Origin: JAGUXG01 sp043798435
GTDB taxonomy: Bacteria; UBA9089; UBA9088; JAGUXG01
NCBI GenBank assembly: GCA_043798435.1
Contig: JAZDOR010000147.1
Coordinates: 1 to 10,923 of the forward strand
Length of the DNA: 10,923 nt
Reading direction: 5' to 3'
Both the position numbers and the translations under genes were made by a program. This document shows, piece by piece, positions 5,422 to 10,923 of this stretch. The notes below the pieces were generated by a model. That model was given only the letters and a program-made list of their open reading frames with translations. It had not been told where the DNA came from and ran no database searches. Positions within the stretch are counted from its first letter, which is position 1. Every line of letters starts with the position of its first letter.

Positions 5422-6240
5422 CTGTTCTTCTTCTTCCTTAGAACAAAAGGGACACCTATTTGCAATACCTTTAATTTGATTGACAATAATAGATCTTACT
5501 CGAATCCCATATTCTTTTAATGTCTTCAGGAGATTTTCTGTTTCTTCTATAGCCAGGGTATGGGGTATAGTAACAGGTATGAATTCTGTTGAATTAGGGT
5601 TCTTTAATAACTGACTCAGCCTATCTACATCTCTATCCATCGTCTCTAAGAATTCATCAGCATCGTCTTTTTTGTATTTGCCGGTAAAATGTCTGGCCAA
5701 AAATCTATGCTTAGATTGCATCAAATCCATAACCTCGACCCACTTTTTCATCTGACCAGGTAAACCTAAAAGCCTGATAGTATGTCCTGTCGGTGCAGTG
5801 TCTAAGATGATTAAATCAAATCTTCCTTCTTTTAAAATATTGGCTATCTTTATCACTGCCATTATCTCATCTAACCCTGGGATAGATAGAGAGAAGAAAC
5901 TCTCTATGTCCTGCCTGTCAAAATAGGTCCCTCTCTCAGCAATCTTTTTCATCACAGAGTCATATTTTGTTTTGAACAAAGATGCCTCTTCTTCAGCCTT
6001 TATCTCCAGGGCCCAGAGATTATCTAAATCTTTTATGGGTGTAATAGTGTTATCAACACTATAGTCAAAACTATCACCCACTGAATGAGCAGGGTCACAG
6101 GATACAACTAAAATCCTCTTCTCAGGATGGCGTTGGGCTAAATAAAGGCTGGTAGCACAAGCAGAGGTAGTCTTTCCACAACCACCCTTTCCTCCAAAGA
6201 TTATTAGACGCTGATTATCATCGATTCTCATAACGCTCAT
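5419..6240 (-). CDS. arsA: ArsA/Get3-type ATPase, first half of a tandem ATPase
   Basis: 273 residues with an intact ArsA/Get3 ATPase core: GGKGGCGKTT at 16-25, SCDPAHSVGDSF at 47-58, LSIPGLDEIMAVIKIA at 118-133, DTAPTGH at 147-153 and CPFC at 263-266, which in Get3 is the zinc-binding dimer cysteine pair. It stops seven residues after CPFC, short of the normal ending, at a TAA that is in frame with the second ATPase downstream. Read through, the two would give a protein of about 654 residues with the A1-A2 layout of bacterial ArsA. The ATG at 6240 has no good Shine-Dalgarno; the upstream 42 nt are a CGCAGAT repeat. ATG at 6231 is an alternative. In this setting it likely handles hydrophobic gas vesicle proteins (inference). 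Confidence 0.9.
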   Translation of the reverse strand: MSVMRIDDNQRLIIFGGKGGCGKTTSACATSLYLAQRHPEKRILVVSCDPAHSVGDSFDYSVDNTITPIKDLDNLWALEIKAEEEASLFKTKYDSVMKKIAERGTYFDRQDIESFFSLSIPGLDEIMAVIKIANILKEGRFDLIILDTAPTGHTIRLLGLPGQMKKWVEVMDLMQSKHRFLARHFTGKYKKDDADEFLETMDRDVDRLSQLLKNPNSTEFIPVTIPHTLAIEETENLLKTLKEYGIRVRSIIVNQIKGIANRCPFCSKEEEEQ

Positions 6241-6282
6241 TTTTATCTGCGTAAATCTGCGTTAGATCTGCGAGAATCTGCG
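6241..6282 (-). repeat. Four CGCAGAT repeats spaced 10-11 bp filling the gap before arsA
   Basis: Directly after the gvpO stop the minus strand reads four copies of CGCAGAT with start-to-start spacing of 10, 11 and 10 bases, the last unit (11 bases) ending at the ATG of arsA. This is one copy per helical turn. No ribosome binding site is left in the gap. Confidence 0.85.
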
Positions 6283-6552
6283 TCATTCTACTTCAACTGT
6301 TTCAATATCCACTCTTTTTCTTAGCTTTACCCGATTAAATTCAATTACACCGCCGTCATTGTCTAAAATTACTTCATAGGTGGCTAAGATATCCATCTGG
6401 TCAGGGATGGAGTGTTTTTCCACCATCTCTAAAGTAATCTTCCAGCCCTTTTCTTCCTTAGCTGCTCCTATGGTAGTGGAAAGTTCCAATCCTGTAATCT
6501 TACTTAATTCCTCCCGTGCCTTCTCAATAATCTGTTGCACTGACTTTGCCAT
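6283..6552 (-). CDS. gvpO: Gas vesicle protein GvpO
   Basis: An 89-residue protein matching the GvpO family, a small accessory protein required for vesicle formation in haloarchaea and present in many bacterial clusters. The core is a short N-terminal helix (QQIIEKAREELSKITGLE), then GWKITLEMVEKHSIPDQMDI and LATYEVILDNDGGVIEFNR, the 'DxLATYEVxLDxxG' pattern typical of GvpO. The C-terminal RKRVDIETVEVE is a charged strand. The start at 6552 has AAGGAGGT four to five bases upstream. It follows the small zinc-ribbon gene by 12 bases and is followed by the repeat-filled gap before arsA. Confidence 0.92.
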   Translation of the reverse strand: MAKSVQQIIEKAREELSKITGLELSTTIGAAKEEKGWKITLEMVEKHSIPDQMDILATYEVILDNDGGVIEFNRVKLRKRVDIETVEVE

Positions 6553-6564
6553 TTTTACCTCCTT

Positions 6565-6768
6565 TTATTTACGCCTAATCTTAGTCCCGCATGAGGGACA
6601 AAAGGTATAGCCATAAATATACCGCCATTTTGCCCCACACTCTTGACATTCTAAATCCAAGGCCTCTCCGCATTGTGAACAAAACCGCAGATTCCCCCAT
6701 GTGACACTCCCACATCTCTGGCACCTAAATGCGCCTTTTGGCGCCGCTAAATCCGCCCTTTCTTTCAC
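6565..6768 (-). CDS. Small double zinc-ribbon protein
   Basis: A 67-residue protein built of two treble-clef or ribbon-like zinc sites: cysteines at 16 and 19 with 30 and 33, then 41 and 44 with 57 and 60, all as CxxC pairs (CQRCG, CSQCG, CQECG, CPSCG). There is no signal peptide or membrane segment. The start is GTG at 6768, chosen because GGAGG lies seven bases upstream within the last codons of gvpG; an ATG two bases earlier is out of frame and meets a stop at once. It lies between gvpG and gvpO, spacing 4 and 12 bases. I do not know a named gas vesicle protein of this form. Together with the zinc ribbons on both GvpA/J proteins it suggests a shared protein-docking role (inference). Confidence 0.85.
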   Translation of the reverse strand: MKERADLAAPKGAFRCQRCGSVTWGNLRFCSQCGEALDLECQECGAKWRYIYGYTFCPSCGTKIRRK

Positions 6769-6772
6769 ATCC

Positions 6773-7069
6773 TCACCTCCTTCCTTCTTTGTATTTCCTA
6801 ATCGCCTCTAATCTTTCTAAGATTTTTGTCTCTTTCTTCTTATATTCCTCTTCGTTTACCTCACCCATCTCAAAGCGCATCTGAAGGTCTAACAGCTCTT
6901 CCCGCACCTTAGACTCATCAGTTACTTCAGTCTCAGCACTTTGCTTTAGTTTATCTGCAATCCATATCGTCCCTTTTATAGGCAAGAAAATGGGAAATAA
7001 GATATCAGTTAATCCAAAACCTCCTCCATTAGAACCCTTATCAGGCTTTTCTGGTTTAATTGGACTCAT
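6773..7069 (-). CDS. gvpG: Gas vesicle protein GvpG
   Basis: A 98-residue GvpG, a small accessory protein that works with the GvpF/L group in vesicle assembly. After a flexible 18-residue lead come the hydrophobic family segment ILFPIFLPIKGTIWIADKLK (about residues 23-42) and an acidic helix with EELLDLQMRFEMGEVNEEEY, the hallmark 'G-E-x-x-E-E-E-Y' turn. Its ATG overlaps the preceding GvpF/L gene by 14 bases, with GGGGAG about six bases upstream. This is the normal-sized GvpG of the cluster; the gene at 3594-4265 appears to be a second, extended one. Confidence 0.92.
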   Translation of the reverse strand: MSPIKPEKPDKGSNGGGFGLTDILFPIFLPIKGTIWIADKLKQSAETEVTDESKVREELLDLQMRFEMGEVNEEEYKKKETKILERLEAIRKYKEGRR

Positions 7070-7904
7070 ATTCTTCTCCCCCCAGGGTAATCACCAGCTC
7101 CACAAAGTTACATGGAGGAACAGGTCCAACATATTTGAACCTTATTCTTCCACTATAATCTGTACTTAACTTATTTACTAATTTATCAAATTGTTCTACT
7201 TTAGATTTTTCTACCAAGAAGGCACAATTTGTTATCATATTATCTCCAAATATCTTATTGGTGCACATATCAACATAAGTTTCTTTTAAGACATTCAAAA
7301 TATCCTTTTCCTCTTTGGCCTTTTTCCGAGCCAGGGCATCCTTAACCTTCTCGCCCAGTGTTACCCTATCTCCATATGTGTGAAGAGGATTCTTTGAGGC
7401 TATTCTTTGTTTCAAAATCTTAATATCTCTATTCTCTTCGACTATTCTCTCAAAGATAGTTTTCATATCGCACCAAAGGGCCTTAACACCTAATTCTATT
7501 TTTTCATGCATTTTGGTTAATAGGTCTTTTAATTCTTCATACCTGGCCTTGAGTACTTCTTTTTCTATCCTTTCCTCAGCCAAAACCCCATTTTTACTGC
7601 TGGCAACAGTACCAAACCTTACAGGTAAAACAGTAAAATCCTCCATCAACTTCTCCAAAACCTTCTGGTGGGCCATAGTGTTTTCTCTTGAAATAGGATA
7701 TTTTATAACAGGGGAAGAGCTAACCACTACTGCAATATCCTGGTAAGAGATGCTATGCACCTCATCTCCCCGATCTCCAATTGCTGGATAGGAAAATTTC
7801 CTTGCCTCACTAGCTCCAATTATGCAATAGATATATCTCCCCTCATCTCTCTTTAAATTGCTATCTACCTCTAGCTTATTGCAAATCTCTTGTTCTGGGT
7901 TCAC
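7056..7904 (-). CDS. gvpF/gvpL: Gas vesicle protein GvpF/GvpL family, third of a tandem set
   Basis: 282 residues from a GTG at 7904. This start is preferred to one seven codons upstream because AGGAGG lies seven bases before it and it overlaps the stop of the preceding gene as GTGA (7901-7904). Family marks are GRYIYCIIG near the N-terminus, YQDIAVVVSSSPV, ISRENTMAHQKVLEKLM, TVLPVRFGTVA, a long lysine/glutamate helix region, and the C-terminal KYVGPVPPCNFVEL. It has an N-terminal extension of about 20 residues before GRYIYC compared with its neighbours. It shares many blocks with the gene at 7901-8671 (ISREN, GDNMI/VxNCAxLV, KYVGPV), which points to tandem duplication. Confidence 0.93.
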   Translation of the reverse strand: MNPEQEICNKLEVDSNLKRDEGRYIYCIIGASEARKFSYPAIGDRGDEVHSISYQDIAVVVSSSPVIKYPISRENTMAHQKVLEKLMEDFTVLPVRFGTVASSKNGVLAEERIEKEVLKARYEELKDLLTKMHEKIELGVKALWCDMKTIFERIVEENRDIKILKQRIASKNPLHTYGDRVTLGEKVKDALARKKAKEEKDILNVLKETYVDMCTNKIFGDNMITNCAFLVEKSKVEQFDKLVNKLSTDYSGRIRFKYVGPVPPCNFVELVITLGGEEYESN

Positions 7905-8671
7905 TCGCTTTCCTCCTGCCCCCACTTTATAACCAATTCCGCAAAATTAAATGGTGCTACTGGCCCTACGTATTTAAACTTCAACCTATCCTTATGTTTT
8001 TGAGTTAGTTCTTCTATGTAATCATCGAATTCTCCTTCATGAGCCTTATCTACCAGGTAGGCGCAATTTAATACCATATTATCACCTATTATCTTATTAT
8101 TGCGAAGATTGATGCATTTAGGCCTTAATATATCTAAAATCTCCTCTGCCTCTACCTCTCTTTTCTTCTCAAGGGCATCTTTAACCTTTTTTCCTAAATC
8201 CACTTTTTCATCTAAAGAAGGTGAAGTAAATTTTTTAGTCAACTTTTCTTTCAAACTCTTTACTTCCTTATGGGTTGAGCTGATCTCTCTAAAAATACCT
8301 TCCATATCCTGCCAGAAAACCTTTAGGCCCAACTCTACCTTGTTATCCATACTTCTTAATAGATTCTTGAGTTCTTGATATCTTTTCATCAAAAGATTCC
8401 TAACCTCTTCAGTGCTGGTGGCAATAGTGCAAAATCTAACTGGAAGTACAGCATCATAGTCTTTCATCACAACTTCAATCACCTTTTCATGAGCAATTAG
8501 GTTTTCCCGGCTAATCACATACTTAGTCATAGGGGTAGAGCTAATCACACAAGCCAGATCTCGAAAACAGAGGGTATATACCTCATCATCCCTATCTCCG
8601 ATCCCTATAGGTCCGAAATTCCTCCCTTGAGATTCATTAATTACACAATATAGATATTTTCCCTCATCCAT
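7901..8671 (-). CDS. gvpF/gvpL: Gas vesicle protein GvpF/GvpL family, second of a tandem set
   Basis: 256 residues from ATG at 8671; a GTG three codons earlier (8680) is also open, but it is only a base or two from the AAGGAG motif, while the ATG has it ten bases upstream. The protein shows GKYLYCVIN, FRDLACVISSTPM, ISRENLIAHEKVIEVVM, AVLPVRFCTIA, and ends with KYVGPVAPFNFAEL, all family marks. It differs from the 282-residue neighbour mainly by lacking an N-terminal extension and about ten residues in the central helix. It begins 15 bases after the J-domain fusion gene and overlaps the next gene by 4 bases. GvpF has been placed in the shell and shown to bind GvpA in cyanobacteria; the specific role of each paralog here cannot be told. 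Confidence 0.93.
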   Translation of the reverse strand: MDEGKYLYCVINESQGRNFGPIGIGDRDDEVYTLCFRDLACVISSTPMTKYVISRENLIAHEKVIEVVMKDYDAVLPVRFCTIATSTEEVRNLLMKRYQELKNLLRSMDNKVELGLKVFWQDMEGIFREISSTHKEVKSLKEKLTKKFTSPSLDEKVDLGKKVKDALEKKREVEAEEILDILRPKCINLRNNKIIGDNMVLNCAYLVDKAHEGEFDDYIEELTQKHKDRLKFKYVGPVAPFNFAELVIKWGQEESE

Positions 8672-8686
8672 TTCGCTCACACTCCT

Positions 8687-9709
8687 TCATGGTCTTATTA
8701 TCTCGACCACAATAAAATCTGCTTTCTTTTTATCCTCAATAGATACACCTTCTCCTTGGCAACAACTAGTTAATAACTTATAGGCATGGGTCATTTTTTC
8801 AAATCTTTCCTTACGCTCTACATCATCAGGGTTCTTATCAGGATGATTTTCTTGAGCTAACTGATAATAGGATGCTTTTATTTCCTTTAAAGATGCAAAT
8901 TCTATTAAACCCAATAATTTCTTTGCCTCGTTTATCTGGCTATACCCTACTTTTTTTAACTGACAGGTGGCAAAACTATAAGGAGGAAGAGGCCCTACGC
9001 ATCTAAAATTTACCTTTTGGTTGTATTTTTTATCTAATTCCTTTAATCTGGCATCGAAATAAGGCTCTTTAGCCTTCTCAAGTAAAAAGGCACAATTTAG
9101 AATCATTTCATCATCCATCACCTGATGCTTCTGGAAATCAACTGTAATTTCCTTTAAGGAAGTTATTATATAAGAACGCTCTTTTTCTTTTCTTTTGTCC
9201 AGGGCGTCTTTAATCATCATCCCTATCTTTATTCTATCCTGTAGATTTTCGCTGGCAGGCTTTTTAGCAAGCACTTCTTTAAATTCTTTTATTTGGCTAT
9301 CTTCTTCTCCAATCTCCTTTACAATGCTATTTAAATCATTCCAGGTGCAAGCTACATCAAGCTCTATCTTGCTATCCATAGTAGAAAGTAGCTCTTTAAA
9401 TTGGGAGTAACCTCTTATTAGAACCTGCCTAATTTCATCATCATCGGAAAGATTTGTACCAAATTTCACAGGTATAATAGCGTGGCCCTTCATAATCTTC
9501 TCGATTATTGTCTGGTGTCTTACTAAGAGTTGGCCTAAGGCCTCTTTAAGCATGGATGAATAATCGCGGATAGGTGAATTACTAACTACACATGCAATAT
9601 CCTCGTGAGTTACTGTGTAAACCTCTTCATCGGCATTGATCCCGCAAGGACCAAAAGATTTTATCTCGTTTGTTTTTATTATACCGTAGAGATATCTTCC
9701 CTCTGACAT
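8687..9709 (-). CDS. GvpF/GvpL-family protein fused to a C-terminal J domain
   Basis: 340 residues from ATG at 9709, chosen over an ATG at 9754 because GAGGAG lies seven bases upstream, right after the previous gene's stop (9723-9725); the longer reading would overlap that gene by 32 bases. Residues 1-255 are GvpF/L: GRYLYGIIKT, HEDIACVVSNSPI, LVRHQTIIEKIM, AIIPVKFGTNL, and CVGPLPPYSF near 237-246. Residues about 263-317 form a DnaJ-type J domain: AKKLLGLIEFASLKEIKASYY, then the invariant HPD at 289-291 in QENHPDKNP, then a third helix ending AYKLLT. J domains stimulate Hsp70 ATP hydrolysis and deliver clients, so this protein could recruit the DnaK encoded at the other end of the window to GvpA-bound GvpF/L. 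The last 20 residues are charged and of unknown role. Confidence 0.93.
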   Translation of the reverse strand: MSEGRYLYGIIKTNEIKSFGPCGINADEEVYTVTHEDIACVVSNSPIRDYSSMLKEALGQLLVRHQTIIEKIMKGHAIIPVKFGTNLSDDDEIRQVLIRGYSQFKELLSTMDSKIELDVACTWNDLNSIVKEIGEEDSQIKEFKEVLAKKPASENLQDRIKIGMMIKDALDKRKEKERSYIITSLKEITVDFQKHQVMDDEMILNCAFLLEKAKEPYFDARLKELDKKYNQKVNFRCVGPLPPYSFATCQLKKVGYSQINEAKKLLGLIEFASLKEIKASYYQLAQENHPDKNPDDVERKERFEKMTHAYKLLTSCCQGEGVSIEDKKKADFIVVEIIRP

Positions 9710-9722
9710 TACTACGCTCCTC

Positions 9723-10772
9723 TTATTTTTTAGATTCATCTGCACTTGCTGCAACCAATGCTCCTTTAGCCACGCTTCTTAGGGGCTGACTTGCCATCCT
9801 TACAGCGCCAACCGGAATAGGCAGTTTTAATCGGTCTAAGATCTGTTTAAATCTATTGGAAAAACCCTTTGGAAGGGATGTACCCCCGGACAGAATAATA
9901 GATATCGGTTTTGTAAACTGTGGCATCCTTCTAGCCTTATCAAACTCATCTTTTATATTTTCTATAACATATTCAATTAAGTGATTGTAGTAAATAGACA
10001 AGGCGCTTTCAACTTTGCTTAAATTTCCCTCTTTATTTAAATCAAGGGATGATTCCTTTATCGCTGACACACGACTGGCAGTCTCATCCACTGCCATAGA
10101 GACCTGCTGGTCAATCCAATCTCCTGCCTTAGCAACAGAAAATTTAAATACTGGGACAGACATATAGCTCAAACAGACATTAACCATCCCTCCTCCAAAG
10201 GAAAGACCAATGCCTGTAAAATCTTCTTCAGCTAACTCAGATAATATAATCCCATGGCCTTCATTGATACTCTTTGGCATATAATTCAACGCCTTTAAAA
10301 AGCCCTCTATAGTCTTCATGTGATATAAGACATTAAAATTTGCATCCAGGGGCTCACCAGGAACGGAAAAATAGACTATCTCTCCCTTATAATTGGGCAT
10401 GCCTACTACGCTCTTTACCAATAGCTCCACCATGGGAAGGGCCTCTTTTTCTGTAGGGCTTATGACACCTCTCGATAAGGGTCGCCTTGTCTCTTTATTG
10501 AACATATTGGCAAACTGCAAAGACTCATCACCTACCACATACAGTTTATCTTGTTTTATAATGTATTTTACCTTAGAATTATCCAGTATGTTCTTGGTAA
10601 AATCTGTATGCTCTACCTCGAAGAAGGCATTCCGCTGCGATTTAAATATAACCTCATCGCCTTTTTTGTGTGCGCATTTTACAAACATCGTTCCTATGTC
10701 TACGCCTTTACCTTTTTCAAGTTTGCCTTTAAGTACCTGAACTAGATCTTTTTCCTTTTTTGCCTTCTTCAT
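9723..10772 (-). CDS. Actin/Hsp70-superfamily ATPase-like protein
   Basis: A 349-residue protein with the layout of the actin/Hsp70/MreB/FtsA ATPase fold. Visible motifs are phosphate-1 VDIGTMFVK (24-32), a connect-like stretch NEGHGIILSEL (170-180), phosphate-2 GLSFGGGMVNV (189-199), and the adenosine motif ILSGGTSLPKGF (293-304). In phosphate-2 the acidic residue usual before the glycines (DxGGGT) is replaced by serine, so ATP hydrolysis may be slow or absent. It resembles MreB/ParM/FtsA-like proteins more than DnaK, since no substrate-binding domain follows. The first 22 residues are lysine-rich. The ATG at 10772 has GGGAGGG four bases upstream. The protein could be a filament-forming scaffold or a nucleotide-dependent switch for vesicle assembly or partition; neither can be chosen from sequence. 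Confidence 0.82.
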   Translation of the reverse strand: MKKAKKEKDLVQVLKGKLEKGKGVDIGTMFVKCAHKKGDEVIFKSQRNAFFEVEHTDFTKNILDNSKVKYIIKQDKLYVVGDESLQFANMFNKETRRPLSRGVISPTEKEALPMVELLVKSVVGMPNYKGEIVYFSVPGEPLDANFNVLYHMKTIEGFLKALNYMPKSINEGHGIILSELAEEDFTGIGLSFGGGMVNVCLSYMSVPVFKFSVAKAGDWIDQQVSMAVDETASRVSAIKESSLDLNKEGNLSKVESALSIYYNHLIEYVIENIKDEFDKARRMPQFTKPISIILSGGTSLPKGFSNRFKQILDRLKLPIPVGAVRMASQPLRSVAKGALVAASADESKK

Positions 10773-10923
10773 TTATCCCTCCCATCTTTATTTTTTTTAA
10801 TAACCTAACCTTCTTTTCTATATCAGACTTTTCTTTCTCTATTTTTGCCCCTATTCTTTCTATATTGGACTCCAGCCCTATACTCTTATCCTCTGCTGGC
10901 AATGTATAATCTGTCTTTATCTG
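10729..10923 (-). CDS. C-terminal end of a coiled-coil protein, cut by the window edge
   Basis: The frame that starts at the last base of the window is open for 64 codons and stops at TAA 10731-10729; the other two frames close quickly. The fragment contains a highly charged helix, IERIGAKIEKEKSDIEKKVR, which looks like a coiled coil, then a basic tail. It overlaps the actin-like gene by 44 bases, longer than other overlaps here, so the true stop could have been altered by an indel, or the tail may be tolerated. No family assignment is possible from this piece; gvp accessory proteins with long helices are one option. Confidence 0.5.
   Translation of the reverse strand, partial: QIKTDYTLPAEDKSIGLESNIERIGAKIEKEKSDIEKKVRLLKKIKMGGINEEGKKGKRSSSGT

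Noticed and set aside
4276..6240. Arsenic resistance operon
   Set aside because: No arsR, arsB, arsC, arsD or acr3 genes are near, and both flanks are gas vesicle genes.
6241..6282. CRISPR array
   Set aside because: Units are only 7 bases with 3-4 base spacing, far too short for repeats and spacers, and no cas genes are present.
8687..9754. Longer start of the J-domain GvpF/L gene at 9754
   Set aside because: It would overlap the preceding gene by 32 bases without a good ribosome site, while ATG at 9709 has GAGGAG seven bases upstream and begins at the conserved family N-terminus.

Overview
The window is the interior of a long gas vesicle (gvp) gene cluster. All sixteen supportable genes lie on the minus strand and are read from high to low coordinates. 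Gaps are 15 nt or less, or genes overlap by 4-44 nt, except for two gaps of 41 and 42 nt that are filled by short tandem repeats. I see no promoter, terminator or RNA gene, so it looks like one polycistronic unit that continues past both ends of the window. The host is a bacterium: the DnaK is bacterial in type, Shine-Dalgarno sites are strong, and GTG starts are common. The DNA is clearly AT-rich. Short GC-rich palindromic elements inserted in frame inside genes recall genomes of uncultivated bacterial lineages, but I cannot assign a phylum from this window.

Layout in transcription order: a cut-off coiled-coil ORF (10923-10729); an actin/Hsp70-fold ATPase (10772-9723); three GvpF/L-family genes in tandem (9709-7056), the first carrying a C-terminal DnaJ (J) domain; GvpG (7069-6773); a small double zinc-ribbon protein (6768-6565); GvpO (6552-6283); a tandem ArsA/Get3-type ATPase interrupted by an in-frame TAA (6240-4276); a second, long, basic GvpG-like protein (4265-3594); a GvpA/J-family protein with a C-terminal zinc ribbon (3590-3240); an Hsp20-family small heat-shock protein (3198-2629); GvpK (2632-2324); a fourth GvpF/L protein (2320-1541); a GvpA/J protein with an inserted GRAM/PH-like domain and a zinc ribbon (1528-734); and the first 245 residues of a DnaK-type Hsp70 (737 to the window edge).

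What stands out is the amount of protein-handling machinery built into the cluster: Hsp70, a J domain fused to a GvpF/L protein, Hsp20, a double ArsA/Get3 ATPase and an actin-like ATPase. My inference is that these form a dedicated chaperone line for the very hydrophobic shell subunits during nucleation and growth of the vesicle. Zinc ribbons on three proteins could serve as docking modules. The major shell protein GvpA without extra domains, the AAA+ ATPase GvpN and GvpC are not in the window; they may lie outside it.

Many predicted ORFs on the plus strand are shadows of these genes and were not annotated.
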